A stretch of 64,000 bases of DNA from DAOVFN01 sp964607835 (GCA_964607835.1 CAZSLL010000004.1:15649-79648); one strand, 5' to 3'; positions 24,888 to 34,732 are shown, counted from the first letter of the stretch. A program made the numbers and translations. Notes: generated by a model from the letters alone, not told the origin.

Positions 24888-24922
24888 TTTATATTGGTGA
24901 CCCGTGGGGGGTATTATATATT
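24888..24922. promoter_or_regulatory. Divergent TATA boxes between surface block and prepilin peptidase
   Basis: On the minus strand ATATAAA (24888-24894) lies about 26 nt before the ATG at 24865. On the plus strand ATTATATATT (24913-24922) lies about 26 nt before the ATG at 24944. Both genes would be leaderless. Confidence 0.6.
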
Positions 24923-24943
24923 CCGGAAGCACAATAAGGAATC

Positions 24944-25789
24944 ATGCTGTTCGAGATGAGCCTGGCGCTGCTGGGCATTGCTGTTGCGGGCTTCGGGATG
25001 GCTGCCTACTGGGACCTCAGGACCACTGAGTTCCCTGACTGGCTCCCCTACATCATGATTGCAGGGGCTGTTGTGGTGAGGGGGGCGGTCTCCCTGCTGT
25101 TGTGGGACTTCTCCTACATTATATATTCCATTATAATAGGGGGGCTGTTCCTGGGGTTCGGGCTCCTGCTGTACTATCTCAAGCAGTGGGGGGACGGTGA
25201 CGCGTGGCTGCTCGGGGTTCTGGGCTTTCTCTTTCCTGGCAGCGCGGGGTTCTCGCCAGTGACCATACTCCCGTTTCCCGTGGCCATGCTGTTCAACTTC
25301 TTCCTGATATCATTCTTCTACCTCCTGGTTTACTCGGTTTTCCTGGGCCTGAGGGCGCCGGAGACCTCGAGGAAGTTCCTCAAAGAGATAAATGGGGCCA
25401 GGCTTGACATAGGGAAGGTGGTGGGGGCGTTCACAGTGGCCATAGTCGTGCTCATTGCATGGATGAGCTGGCAGCTGGCCCTTCCGATTGAGGGGCTGCT
25501 CTATCTGCTCCTGTTCTCGCCCGTGCTGCTTTCTGTCCTCGTGTTCACCAGGTACGGCAGGTTCGTGGAGGCCAACCTGTTCAAGAAGAAAGTGCCGGCA
25601 GTAAAGCTAAGGGCTGGAGACGTGCTGGTGAGCGACAAGTGGAGGGGGCTCACAGAGAAGGAAGTGAAGGAGCTGAAGAGGAAGGGAAAGGATGTGTGGA
25701 TAAAGGAGGGTGTGAGGTTCGCGCCCGTGTTCGTAATAACGGTTCTGGTCACCCTGTTCTGGGGGAGCATGCTGGTGCTCTTCATCTGA
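24944..25789 (+). CDS. Prepilin/preflagellin peptidase (A24 family)
   Basis: This 281-residue membrane protein carries the two aspartates of GxGD proteases. The first is in Y-W-D-L-R-T-T-E-F-P-D-W at residue 23 or so, and the second in W-G-D-G-D-A-W near residue 84. It has about seven spans, with a soluble lysine-rich segment at about 215-255 before the last span. PibD/FlaK homologues cleave class III signal peptides from archaeal pilins and archaellins. No pilin gene is visible in the window. The insertion before the last span is longer than in the minimal family. Confidence 0.85.
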   Translation: MLFEMSLALLGIAVAGFGMAAYWDLRTTEFPDWLPYIMIAGAVVVRGAVSLLLWDFSYIIYSIIIGGLFLGFGLLLYYLKQWGDGDAWLLGVLGFLFPGSAGFSPVTILPFPVAMLFNFFLISFFYLLVYSVFLGLRAPETSRKFLKEINGARLDIGKVVGAFTVAIVVLIAWMSWQLALPIEGLLYLLLFSPVLLSVLVFTRYGRFVEANLFKKKVPAVKLRAGDVLVSDKWRGLTEKEVKELKRKGKDVWIKEGVRFAPVFVITVLVTLFWGSMLVLFI

Positions 25790-25812
25790 GGTCAGAACTT
25801 GAAAGAGAGGCT

Positions 25813-26061
25813 CTATCTGGCCGGGTTCCTCTCACCAACGAAACGCTGCCATTTGCCGTATTTTTTATGGAATTCCCTGCTTCCTGACATAGCGTTATCG
25901 GTTTCGTACGTTCTTCCCTCGAGGCCACCATAGTAGCGCTCGAAGAATCTCTCAGCCTCATCAGGGATGGTAACAAAGACGTGCCAGGTCATCTCACCAG
26001 CCATGATATCCCTGTAGCGTCCCACCACTATGCTCCTCTTCTCACCGGCTGAATGGGCCAT
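25813..26061 (-). CDS. Small hypothetical protein
   Basis: This is an 82-residue protein of unknown family. The ATG at 26061 (MAHSAGEKRSIVVG) is chosen because a strong TATA box, TTATATAT on the minus strand, lies at 26091-26098 and an upstream extension would cross it. The segment TWHVFVTIPDEAERFFERYYGG reads like a globular protein. Convergent with the prepilin peptidase gene. Confidence 0.55.
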   Translation of the reverse strand: MAHSAGEKRSIVVGRYRDIMAGEMTWHVFVTIPDEAERFFERYYGGLEGRTYETDNAMSGSREFHKKYGKWQRFVGERNPAR

Positions 26062-26144
26062 GTACAGGGCTTCAGCAGGAAGAGATAAAAATATATAAGA
26101 AGAGGGGACGAGCCCCCCAAAGCAAGTTAAGGATGCCAGCGCCC

Positions 26145-26441
26145 TTACTTGAGCTTTGCCACCCTCTCGATGCCAACCTTCTTCACGATGGGCTTCCATA
26201 CATTGGAAGGGAGCCATGACACGTTGCTTGAGGAAGCGACGTTGGTCTTCTTTCGGGAGCCCTTGAAGACATGGATGGTGTAGGTCTTGTCCTTGTTCCT
26301 CCTGCCTCTCTCCCTTAGTCGGATGTCGCCGTATCCCCTTGTGGCTGCCTTGAGGGCTGCCTGCCTTGGCTGTCGTCCGGTGAAGGTTGCTACTTCCTTT
26401 CCTTTCTGCATTAGTTTGTAGTACTTCTTCTTTTCTGCCAT
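26145..26441 (-). CDS. Chromosomal protein MC1
   Basis: This 98-residue protein matches MC1, a small basic protein that bends and coats DNA in Methanosarcina, haloarchaea and some DPANN. The core F-T-G-R-Q-P-R-Q-A-A-L-K-A-A-T-R-G and I-R-L-R-E-R-G-R-R-N-K...V-H/I-H-V-F-K-G are the family hallmark. The start is the ATG at 26441 with GAGGTGA upstream; the open frame extends to 26507. No histone gene lies in the window, so MC1 may be a main chromatin protein here. Confidence 0.9.
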   Translation of the reverse strand: MAEKKKYYKLMQKGKEVATFTGRQPRQAALKAATRGYGDIRLRERGRRNKDKTYTIHVFKGSRKKTNVASSSNVSWLPSNVWKPIVKKVGIERVAKLK

Positions 26442-26693
26442 TGTATCACCTCTGAGGCGTATCCGCATGGTATTGTTTATACGCGGAGGGCCTCTGTCAA
26501 TGCGCACCGGAAGGCCCGCATTGTGCTTTTTTGCACATTATTTTTGCATTGGTGGTTTATAAATGTATCGCATGCTTTTGGTTTGCATTTTACTACATAT
26601 CCGTGCTGACAAGCTATGCTATTCTTGCATACGGTTTGCGCGGGCTGGCAAGGATTTAAGTGGGCCGGGACAATAATCATTCAGGTTTTTCTG

Positions 26694-28235
26694 ATGGAGC
26701 TCAGCGCCAGGCCACTGGAATTCGAGGCCATCAGGCCAACGGTCATCCTCAACGCAGAGGACGCCAAGGGGCTGGGGGTCAAGGCCCTGGACAGGGTGGA
26801 GCTCTGCTTCGGCAGCAAGAGGGTCGTGGCCATCGTGAACGTGGCCGAGCATTTCATCGAGCAGGGAGCCATAGGGCTCTACGGCGGGGTGGAGCAGAGG
26901 CTGGGCGTCAGGATGGGGGAGAGATTAAGGGCCCTGCCATGCCCGCCCCCTGAGAGCATGGCTGCCATAAGGAAGAAGATGAGCGGAAATGTCCTCAGGG
27001 CAGCTGAGATGAAGAGCGTGGTCGAGGATGTCAGCAACAACAGGCTCTCGGACGTGGAGATAACCGCCTTCGTGACCGCTCTGCACAACCACGGAATGAT
27101 AATGAGCGAGGTGGCTGCCCTTTCGAGTAGCATGGCCGCGGCGGGCATGAAGCTCAAGCTCTCCAAAAGGAAGATATTCGACAAGCACAGCATAGGCGGT
27201 GTCGCAGGGGACAAGTCCTCCATGATACTCGTGCCCATAATAGCCAGCGCGGGCATGACCATCCCCAAGACATCATCCAGGGCCATCACCTCTCCCGCGG
27301 GGACGGCTGACAGGGTGGAGTGCCTGTGCCCGGTGAACCTTGACCTGGACAGCATCAGGAGGGTGGTGGAGAAGACCAGGGGGTGCCTGGTGTGGGGAGG
27401 GGCAGTGGACCTTGCCCCTGCTGACGATGCCTTCATAAGGGTCGAGTACCCCCTCTCGATAGACCCGCTCCTGCTTCCATCGGTAATGTCCAAGAAGAAG
27501 GCCGCGGGAGCGGACTACGTGGTTATAGACATACCCACAGGGAAGGGGGCAAAGTTCAACACCATCAGGGAGGCCCAGGCCATAGGAAAGCAGTTCATAG
27601 AGCTGGGAAAGAAGCTGGGCATAAAGGTGGAGTGCGCCTCCACGTTCGGGGAGCAGCCAATTGGCCACGGCATAGGCCCTGCACTGGAGGCAAGGGAGGC
27701 CCTGGGGGTCATAAAGGCCGGAAAGGAGCAACCTGACCTCATAAACAAGGTGTGCCACCTGGCCGGGGTGCTGTTCGAGTTCAGGGGAATAAGGAACGGC
27801 GAAGAGAAGGCTCTTAGCATACTCAGGTCAGGGAAGGCCGACAGGAAGCTGAGGCAGATAATGAAAGAGCAGGGAGGCAATCCGAAGCTCAGGCCTGAGG
27901 ACATTCCCGTGGGAAGCAAGCGGGTATGCATAAGGTCCAAGGAGGCCGGGACAGTCTGGTGGGTGAACAACAAGGCCCTGATACAGATTGCCAGGGCCGC
28001 GGGGGCCCCGGGGGACAAGGAGGCCGGGGTGCTCCTGCACAAGAAGCTGAACGACAAGGTGAAGAAGGGAGACACGCTCTTCGAGATATATTCCAACAAG
28101 ACCTACAAGATGAACATGGCCATCGCAACCGTACAGGAGCTCAACATCATGGGCATTGGCAAGACAAACGAGATGGTGCTGGCCGAGATTCCCCAGGAAG
28201 AGGAGCACAGGCAGTTCTTCGTCATGGAGAGGTAG
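26694..28235 (+). CDS. deoA: AMP phosphorylase
   Basis: This 513-residue protein matches archaeal AMP phosphorylase (related to thymidine phosphorylase), which converts AMP and phosphate to adenine and ribose-1,5-bisphosphate. K-H-S-I-G-G-V-A-G-D-K near residue 168 is the phosphate-binding signature, and S-S-R-A-I-T-S-P-A-G-T-A-D near 200 is the second conserved block. An N-terminal domain of about 85 residues, typical of the archaeal enzyme, is present. The start is the ATG at 26694 (MELSARPLEFEA). Its product is the substrate of the isomerase encoded at 28503-29408, so the two form the archaeal AMP pathway. No RubisCO lies in the window. Confidence 0.93.
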   Translation: MELSARPLEFEAIRPTVILNAEDAKGLGVKALDRVELCFGSKRVVAIVNVAEHFIEQGAIGLYGGVEQRLGVRMGERLRALPCPPPESMAAIRKKMSGNVLRAAEMKSVVEDVSNNRLSDVEITAFVTALHNHGMIMSEVAALSSSMAAAGMKLKLSKRKIFDKHSIGGVAGDKSSMILVPIIASAGMTIPKTSSRAITSPAGTADRVECLCPVNLDLDSIRRVVEKTRGCLVWGGAVDLAPADDAFIRVEYPLSIDPLLLPSVMSKKKAAGADYVVIDIPTGKGAKFNTIREAQAIGKQFIELGKKLGIKVECASTFGEQPIGHGIGPALEAREALGVIKAGKEQPDLINKVCHLAGVLFEFRGIRNGEEKALSILRSGKADRKLRQIMKEQGGNPKLRPEDIPVGSKRVCIRSKEAGTVWWVNNKALIQIARAAGAPGDKEAGVLLHKKLNDKVKKGDTLFEIYSNKTYKMNMAIATVQELNIMGIGKTNEMVLAEIPQEEEHRQFFVMER

Positions 28236-28268
28236 GGGTTTTTAAGGCTTTTTAACACACTGTTTCTC

Positions 28269-28499
28269 ATGAAAGACGCTATAATCAGCACGCCCCCGGG
28301 GACCGGAAGGGAGATAGCCGAGAGAGTGATATACGGTGCCGCTGTGGCGGCGGGAGTGAGGGGGAAAGAGCTCGTTCCCGGCCCCAACGGGGACTACTGC
28401 CTATGCGACCTTAACGAACATGAGCTCGCGGTCTTCTCGGACATGATGGGCAAGAGAATAGGGTACAAGCTCTCTGTGCAGGACAGCCCCGGGATATAG
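28269..28499 (+). CDS. Small hypothetical protein downstream of AMP phosphorylase
   Basis: This 76-residue protein (MKDAIISTPPGTGREIAERVIYGAAVAAGVRGKELVPGPNGDYCLCDL...) is not assignable to a family I know. It lies 33 nt after AMP phosphorylase on the same strand and ends 3 nt before the convergent isomerase gene. The tight packing and protein-like composition support a real gene, perhaps in the same pathway. Confidence 0.6.
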   Translation: MKDAIISTPPGTGREIAERVIYGAAVAAGVRGKELVPGPNGDYCLCDLNEHELAVFSDMMGKRIGYKLSVQDSPGI

Positions 28500-28502
28500 G
28501 AT

Positions 28503-29408
28503 TCACACCTCTGCCAGCTCGCGGACCCACTCTGGCTTGGTTATCCCCTTCTCTGTTATAAGGCTGTGCACGAACTCGGCAGGGGTTATGTCAAAAGCGG
28601 GGTTTATGATTTTAGCTTTGGAGAGCTTTCTCGGGGAAATGATTTCTGAGGGGTCCCTGTGCTCGACAGGCTCTGGGTGGCCCAGGATGGTCTGGGCATC
28701 GAACTTGTAGGTGCCTCCGGCGACAACCACGGGTATGCCGAACTTGTTGGCCATCACTGCCATGGGAAAGGTGCCTATCTTGTTGACTATGGAGCCGTCT
28801 GCCAGGATGGCGTCGCATCCCACCAGCACCTTGGTGATGTCCCTCATGATGTAGCCTATGGCCGCGTCTATGCAATATGTGACCTTAATTCCGGCGTTCA
28901 TGAGCTTCCTGGCTGTCATGATACCCTGGTACTTGGGCCTGGTCTCGGTGACGTAGACGTCGAAACGCTTGCCGTGCTTCCTTGCGTTCTTGAGTATGGC
29001 TATGACATGCTCTGAGTGGCAATGCGTGAGTATGTGGTCCCCGTCCTTTATCTGGTTGGAGCCCACGTCAGCAATCTTGTCAATCATGCTCTTGAGCTCT
29101 TTTATGTAGTTCCTGCAAACCTGCACGGTGTAGCGCTTTATGGTGTCGAACTCCTCGTATATCTGCACCCTGAGGAGCACGGATTTTATGGCGTTCCTGA
29201 GAGCGGGCTCAGTGGGCCTCGCGTTGGCGAGCTTGTCGTTGAGCCTCTGGAGCTCAGCTATGAAGGCGGGCCTTGTCTTGGCCTTGCTCTTCTTGGCCGT
29301 AATCTCGATGCATCTCACCGCAGAACCAGCGATCATGGTGGCGCCCTGTATCTTGAGTGCCCTGATGTCATCAATGATTTTCTGGGCCTCGGGCTGGATG
29401 GCTGCCAT
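28503..29408 (-). CDS. Ribose-1,5-bisphosphate isomerase (eIF-2B family)
   Basis: This 301-residue protein belongs to the eIF-2B/MtnA-like isomerase superfamily. In archaea the e2b2 type converts ribose-1,5-bisphosphate to ribulose-1,5-bisphosphate in the AMP pathway. G-S-A-V-R-C-I near residue 44, C-H-S-E-H-V near 132 and V-G-C-D-A-I-L-A-D-G-S-I near 199 are the conserved blocks. An eIF2B subunit role is an alternative, but the neighbouring AMP phosphorylase makes the isomerase role much more likely. Confidence 0.85.
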   Translation of the reverse strand: MAAIQPEAQKIIDDIRALKIQGATMIAGSAVRCIEITAKKSKAKTRPAFIAELQRLNDKLANARPTEPALRNAIKSVLLRVQIYEEFDTIKRYTVQVCRNYIKELKSMIDKIADVGSNQIKDGDHILTHCHSEHVIAILKNARKHGKRFDVYVTETRPKYQGIMTARKLMNAGIKVTYCIDAAIGYIMRDITKVLVGCDAILADGSIVNKIGTFPMAVMANKFGIPVVVAGGTYKFDAQTILGHPEPVEHRDPSEIISPRKLSKAKIINPAFDITPAEFVHSLITEKGITKPEWVRELAEV

Positions 29409-29480
29409 GCTTAATATTGAGCAAAGCCTGTATATAAATCCCCATCAGGAAGGGGGCGGAGGGGGCTGAAAAGGGCGGTG

Positions 29481-30476
29481 CTATACCATGAGCTCCCTGG
29501 TCTTCTCCACGCCCATGGGCTTTGAGCGGATTTCTGTCATGATGTTTGGGGAGGCGTAGGAGACGTCTGCGGCATCGCCCTCAGGGGAATCAGAATAGCG
29601 CACAGCGAGCCTGGCTGCATCACGCCTAACCGCGAGGGATGGGTTTGCCTGGGCAATGGCTACTATTGGCCCGGGATGGCCCTTCACCTCCAGCCAGGGG
29701 TATCCGCACCTCTCAGCAATGGCGAGGATTGCGTCATTGTCCTCCTTGTCCCTTCCAACAACAATCTTGGCCCCGCGGGAGCGGAAGTGCCTGCCGAGCC
29801 TGAGGAGCTCTCCCATATGCCAGTTCACGTAGCCCTCCTGCTCGAGATGCTCCCTCAGCCTCCTCGAATACTCGGGGTCTGTGAGGAGGCACCCCCCAGC
29901 AGGGTGGGGATATTCCCTGACCTCCAGCTCACGGGCGAGGGCAGCCTGGGGCTTCCTGGACCTTCCGCTGATTGAATGGAGGGCGCTCCGCTTTATGAGG
30001 CCCGCCTTCTCGGCCTCGGTGGGAGGGAGCAGCCTTCCCGAAAGGGGGCGGACTATCTTTCCCTCAAGGCCGGAAAGGCCCTCGATACGCAGTAGGGAGG
30101 GCTTTGTCTGGCTGAAGGGGCGCTCCCCCACGACCTCGCCTGTGGCAAGGAAGTCCAGGTCAAGCCCCTTCCTCAGGGTCTCTGCCCTCCTGAGCATGTA
30201 GGCCTTGCAGTCAAGGCATGGGTTCATGTTTGCGCCGTACCCGCTTGGGGGGCTGGCCACCATCCTGAAGTACTCGTCATCCACTGGAATCTCATGGAGC
30301 TTGATTCCCATGCTCTTCGCGCTCTTCCTTGCCCATTCGCTGGAGTAGAAGGGGCACGTGAAGTGAACTGCCTGGACAACAAGGCCCTGCTCCTGGAGCA
30401 GCCTGACCGCCAGGATGGAGTCAAGCCCGCCTGAGAACAGCACGAGGCCGCTTCCGGGTGTTTTGTCATGGTCCAT
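29481..30476 (-). CDS. PP-loop tRNA thiolation-type enzyme (MnmA-related)
   Basis: This 331-residue protein has the N-type PP-loop S-G-G-L-D-S at residues 15-20, then M-N-P-C-L-D-C-K near residue 84, and G-E-V-V-G-E-R-P-F-S-Q near 113. These are features of the MnmA/TrmU-like 2-thiouridylases and their archaeal relatives. The downstream C-G-Y-P-W-L-E-V-K and proline-rich domains differ from bacterial MnmA. It could receive sulfur from the TusA/DsrE relay encoded at 0-6 kb, but the genes are 25 kb apart, so this is only a possibility. The gene is divergent from a surface-protein gene, with a shared TATA-rich region (30488-30520). Confidence 0.7.
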   Translation of the reverse strand: MDHDKTPGSGLVLFSGGLDSILAVRLLQEQGLVVQAVHFTCPFYSSEWARKSAKSMGIKLHEIPVDDEYFRMVASPPSGYGANMNPCLDCKAYMLRRAETLRKGLDLDFLATGEVVGERPFSQTKPSLLRIEGLSGLEGKIVRPLSGRLLPPTEAEKAGLIKRSALHSISGRSRKPQAALARELEVREYPHPAGGCLLTDPEYSRRLREHLEQEGYVNWHMGELLRLGRHFRSRGAKIVVGRDKEDNDAILAIAERCGYPWLEVKGHPGPIVAIAQANPSLAVRRDAARLAVRYSDSPEGDAADVSYASPNIMTEIRSKPMGVEKTRELMV

Positions 30477-30523
30477 GGTTCCACCGCATTATATAACGGA
30501 AAACAGGCTAATATTATAAATAC

Positions 30524-33460
30524 ATGAAGAAAACCCTGATTCTGGGAATAGCACTGCTCGCCCCGGTGCTGGCGGCACTGGCGATGCCGGGAACCGGGCA
30601 GGTGGAGTTCAGCTGCGGCTCGTGCTCTGACTGCACAGCCTACCTGCAGAACGGGAGCCTTCCGGAAGGGGGGCGCCTGATAGTAGCCGGGGACCTGGCT
30701 TCTTCGGGTGACTGCATAGACTTCGGGGGCTCTGAAGACCTGATTCTGGACTGCTCCGGCATGAGCCTGACAGGGGACGGTACAGGAACCGGTATAGCCC
30801 TTAGCACTGGCTCGAACGGAAACACGGTCAGGAACTGCATCAACGTGAGCTACTTCGGCACAGGCATCAGCGTTGTAAGCTCTGACAGCGCAGTCATAGA
30901 GAATTGCGGAGTGTATGGGAACGGGAACGCTGGCATATCATTCTTCACGTCATCGGGCTCTGATATCATGGACACTAACGCGAGCTCGAATCCGGTGGGA
31001 CTGCTCGGCTCGCCCCTCTCGGACTCCGCACTCTCGGGACTTAACTGCTCATACAACTCAGTGGCGGGGATAAGGCTCAGGACCCTTGGAGGGAACGATG
31101 TATCAGATACCTTGCTCATCGGAAACCTGAGGGGGATGGAGATTGTCTCCTCCAGCGGCAACACGGTATCCGGGCTCATGGCTCAGGGAGGCTCGGTCGG
31201 GCTCTACATGAGGAACACCTCAGAGAGCAACACAGTGAGCGGCTCTGTCTTCATCGGGCAGTCAGGCAGCAGCCTGGAGCTTGATTCAGGGAACACGTAC
31301 GTAAGCGGAAACCTCTTCTACGACAACATATTCAACAGCTCCGTGAACTTCCTGTCTGATGACAGCGTGAACAACGTGAACCAGTGGAACACAACACTAG
31401 ACTGCTCAGCCGAGAGCATCATAGGCGGGGAGTGCCTGGGAGGCAACTACTGGGCGAGCCCTGAGGGCTCGGGCTTCTCTGACACCTGCTCTGCAACAGA
31501 AAGCTGGGTGTGCTCATCGAGCTTTGCGCCAGACGAGGCGAATATAGACTGGCTTCCCCTGGCGCGCTACTCGCAGCCCCCTGACACCAAGCCTCCCTTG
31601 ATAAAACTGGAGAGCCCGACTCCGGATGAGGGGGAGGCGGTCTCACTGGAATGGGTGTTCGTCAACGCCTCTGGTAGTGAGGGCCTGGACTCCTGCATCC
31701 TGGACTGGAACAGAACCAACATGAGCATGCAGGCATCAGGGGCCACATGCTGGCTGAACGTGACAATGCTCAGTGAAGGGGAAATTACGTTCAGGGTGTA
31801 CGGGAACGACTCGTCAGGGAACATGAACGCATCAGAGGAGAGGGTAATAACAATTACAGAACAGGCAGACTCCCGGGCTCCTGTGATAGAGGATTGCTCA
31901 GTCCCCATGTTCGCAGAGCCCTGGAGCACCGCCATGATGGGAATCAACGCCTCGGACGAGACAGCCCTGGACAGCCTATGGGCGGTCATCACCGGAGCCG
32001 GGGGAAGCGAGAGGCTGGAACTGGTGAACAACCAGGAAGCGGGCTGGAACGCGAGCATAACGGGCCTGCTGAACCTGACTTTTTACGCGAATGACACGTC
32101 AGGCAACCTTGCTTCAGCGAGCCGCATGATGCTGGTGAATGAAAGCGTGAACCTGAGCGTCTCTTTCCAGGACCCGGAGGGGGTCGGGCTTGGGGCTGAC
32201 TGGTCTCTGAGGCTGTCAGGCCAGGGATTCCTTGCAGACCAGGGGAACGGGGAGGAGGCCATTGAGGCTGGGCTGATTGCGGGTATATATGACTTGATGA
32301 TGGAGGCATTCGGGGGAGACCTGAACATCACCATCACAGAGGCAATCCTTTACCAGGGCCTGAACGGCTCCCTGACGCTGGAACACACCTCCGGGGAGGG
32401 CTACGGTGACATATTCGCGATAGAGTGCCCTCTGGAGTTCGATAACGCCACAATCAGGATAGACTACAGCGATATGGGGTACACCAACGAGGACTCCCTG
32501 ACAGTGTATGTGTGCGAGGAATGGAACATGACAGAGGGGCAGTGCGACGGGGATTGGGAACAGGCAAGCGATGTGGAGAATTATGATGAGGACGACCTGC
32601 TGATGGTGGAGGTCAGCGGGTTCTCGGCATTCGGGCTCTCAGAGGGGGACTACTGCGGGGATGGTGAATGCGGGGCAGGGGAGGACCCGGGCTCGTGCCC
32701 CGAGGACTGCACATGCGAGGAGGGCGACACAAGGCCCTGCAGCCAGGAGCACGAGGGGGTGTGTTCTGAGGGAACAGAGACCTGCATTGAGAATGAGTGG
32801 ACAGGGTGCCCTGCACCAAGCACAGAGGTTTGCAATCAGCTCGATGACGACTGCGACGGGGTGGTGGACGATGTGGGGGGAGGGAGCTCTGTGTCCTCCA
32901 CTCAGTGCCAGTGCTTCAACGGAAGGTCTCCACTTACAGAGACGTGCAACGGGGTGGATGACGACTGCGACGGAAGGATTGACGAAGGCTCTGACTGCTG
33001 CACCAGCGGGGAGACCAGGGAATGCGGGCCATCCACAACAACAGGGCAGTGCTCAAGGGGCACTGTGACATGCGAGGATAATGTTTGGGGAGAGTGCCAG
33101 GGAGCGGTGTACCCGGAAGAGGAAGTGTGCGGGGACGGGCTGGACAACGACTGCGACGGCGGCGTGGACGAGGGATGCGAGTTCCCTGACTGCCCGCACG
33201 GGGAGATAACTGAAAGCTGCGTGTGCGGAGGGATAACAGAGAATTCAGGCTACTGCTGCTCAGGGAGGTACTCGACAGAGGAGTGCAAAGACAGCCCATG
33301 GTCTCTGCTCATACTGGCAGGGGTCATAATACTGGTCGTGCTTGCGGTGCTGGTCATAATTTTCAGGAAGGAGGGCAGGGAGCTCACATGGGAGGAGCTC
33401 AGGAACAAGTACGGCTCCCGACAGCCCCCAGGGAAGGAGTCCACTGAGGAGTGGACTTGA
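30524..33460 (+). CDS. Anchored surface protein with beta-helix and MopE-like repeats
   Basis: This 978-residue protein has a signal peptide (1-23), a right-handed beta-helix region (about 60-300, NosD/pectate-lyase-like repeats such as NTVSGSVF), a Cys pair with Y-W-A-S, and two Ig-like domains (about 360-560). From residue 709 it is Cys-rich: C-G-D-G-E-C-G-A-G, then three D-D-D/N-D-C-D-G motifs at about 772, 811 and 872 of the MopE/EF-hand-like metal-binding type. A membrane span (about 927-950) and basic tail end it. It is probably a glycosylated, calcium- or copper-binding surface protein. Confidence 0.78.
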   Translation: MKKTLILGIALLAPVLAALAMPGTGQVEFSCGSCSDCTAYLQNGSLPEGGRLIVAGDLASSGDCIDFGGSEDLILDCSGMSLTGDGTGTGIALSTGSNGNTVRNCINVSYFGTGISVVSSDSAVIENCGVYGNGNAGISFFTSSGSDIMDTNASSNPVGLLGSPLSDSALSGLNCSYNSVAGIRLRTLGGNDVSDTLLIGNLRGMEIVSSSGNTVSGLMAQGGSVGLYMRNTSESNTVSGSVFIGQSGSSLELDSGNTYVSGNLFYDNIFNSSVNFLSDDSVNNVNQWNTTLDCSAESIIGGECLGGNYWASPEGSGFSDTCSATESWVCSSSFAPDEANIDWLPLARYSQPPDTKPPLIKLESPTPDEGEAVSLEWVFVNASGSEGLDSCILDWNRTNMSMQASGATCWLNVTMLSEGEITFRVYGNDSSGNMNASEERVITITEQADSRAPVIEDCSVPMFAEPWSTAMMGINASDETALDSLWAVITGAGGSERLELVNNQEAGWNASITGLLNLTFYANDTSGNLASASRMMLVNESVNLSVSFQDPEGVGLGADWSLRLSGQGFLADQGNGEEAIEAGLIAGIYDLMMEAFGGDLNITITEAILYQGLNGSLTLEHTSGEGYGDIFAIECPLEFDNATIRIDYSDMGYTNEDSLTVYVCEEWNMTEGQCDGDWEQASDVENYDEDDLLMVEVSGFSAFGLSEGDYCGDGECGAGEDPGSCPEDCTCEEGDTRPCSQEHEGVCSEGTETCIENEWTGCPAPSTEVCNQLDDDCDGVVDDVGGGSSVSSTQCQCFNGRSPLTETCNGVDDDCDGRIDEGSDCCTSGETRECGPSTTTGQCSRGTVTCEDNVWGECQGAVYPEEEVCGDGLDNDCDGGVDEGCEFPDCPHGEITESCVCGGITENSGYCCSGRYSTEECKDSPWSLLILAGVIILVVLAVLVIIFRKEGRELTWEELRNKYGSRQPPGKESTEEWT

Positions 33461-33524
33461 AAGTGTTTTCCTCAGAAACTCCTATGGCTAATGCTTTTAA
33501 CCAAAATAAAGAACATGCAATCAG

Positions 33525-34643
33525 TCAGCACTGGGCTGCTGTGTCAGCTGTTCCGCCAGAGAGCGGGCCTATCCCCGGGGCGGCGCCCTCTGAGCTGAGG
33601 GCTGTGGAGCACTCCTCGGGCTGGGTCGCGAAGGCGCTGCATATGGCCTGCTTTATGGCCTCGGGGGACCTGTCGACCTGCACGGTCTGGCCGTTTATGA
33701 CAAAGGTGGGAGAGCCCCTCACGCCGTACTGCTGGGCAAGGGCGGCGTCCACCATGTAGGGCGGGTAACTGCCGCCTGACCATGTGCTCTCGTCCTCATA
33801 AAGGCCTGTTATGTTGTAGGTCTCATCAATCTGTGCCACGCATGCATCAAGGGAAGCGCTGTCCACGCCGGCCTCTGCCATGCAGGTCTCGTGGTCATCG
33901 CTCTGCACGAAGCAGGTCATGTAGTCAAGGAACACATCCGGCTGGTCCCTCTCGATGCAGTGCTGGTAATTGTTCTGCACGAGCTCCTTCTCGCCGTGCA
34001 TGAGGTAAGGAACATAATCTATGTTGATGTCTGCCACTCCCCCGAGGAGCTCCATGACAGGGATCAGGGCCTTCTCCATCTGGAGGCCGTATGGGCAGTA
34101 GGACATCACGTACGCGTTGACAACAGGAGTGTCAGTCTTGGGGACACCTGTCTCCTGGGGCTGGGTGTCGCCCGAATCAGTGTCATCCTGGACAGGGATT
34201 TCTTCTGCCATGTCAATGGGCTCGTTGTAGAACAGGAGGTCTCCTGACCTTGATACATAGAACCTTACGGGCTGGGTGGCGTCGCTGTCACCCTGATGGA
34301 CGCTCACTGAGAGAACGTACATTCCGTTCTCCTCTGTTATGTCGTCCAGGTTCGCGGTAAAGCCGTCCCTCAGAAGGTTGTCGTTCACGTAGGTAAGCGT
34401 GTCCTCGCCAATCTGTTCGGCAGAGACTCCTGCCGTCAGCTGACCTGTCATCTGGGGCGGCGAAAGGAATGATGATATGAGGAAGCCGACAAGGAAGAAT
34501 ATGCCCGCCACAGCGGCTGTCTGCTTCTTGTCCTTCATGAATCCGAATGCATCGTACTCTTCCCGCTCCTGCTCCTTCTCCTCGACTTCCTTGTCGAGGC
34601 TATGCTCGCTTTCTCTGTCGTGCTTGGGTCGCTTCCTTGACAT
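33525..34643 (-). CDS. Membrane-anchored DsbA-like thiol oxidoreductase
   Basis: This 372-residue protein has a charged cytoplasmic N-terminus (1-40), one membrane span (about 42-62) and two extracytoplasmic domains. The second is thioredoxin-like and starts with NAYVMSYCPYGLQMEKAL (about residue 175), holding a C-P-Y-G in place of C-x-x-C. It contains a helical insert with C-F-V-Q-S and ends with G-S-P-T-F-V-I-N-G near residue 320. This is the DsbA/GILT-like pattern used for oxidative folding. A variable Ser/Glu-rich linker follows. An operator-like palindrome lies about 90 bp upstream. Confidence 0.78.
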   Translation of the reverse strand: MSRKRPKHDRESEHSLDKEVEEKEQEREEYDAFGFMKDKKQTAAVAGIFFLVGFLISSFLSPPQMTGQLTAGVSAEQIGEDTLTYVNDNLLRDGFTANLDDITEENGMYVLSVSVHQGDSDATQPVRFYVSRSGDLLFYNEPIDMAEEIPVQDDTDSGDTQPQETGVPKTDTPVVNAYVMSYCPYGLQMEKALIPVMELLGGVADINIDYVPYLMHGEKELVQNNYQHCIERDQPDVFLDYMTCFVQSDDHETCMAEAGVDSASLDACVAQIDETYNITGLYEDESTWSGGSYPPYMVDAALAQQYGVRGSPTFVINGQTVQVDRSPEAIKQAICSAFATQPEECSTALSSEGAAPGIGPLSGGTADTAAQC

Positions 34644-34732
34644 GTGAACACCTTTGGCCTGAACGGGCAGGTTCCTGATATTTTGCAGGGCCTATTTAAA
34701 TTGTTATGGGTTTGGGCAGGTCCTGTCCGGAC

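Noticed and set aside
26442..26693. Replication origin in the A/T-rich segment with repeated TTTGCA
   Set aside because: The repeats are short and irregular and no Cdc6/Orc1 gene or origin box is seen; promoters of MC1 and AMP phosphorylase explain the A/T content.
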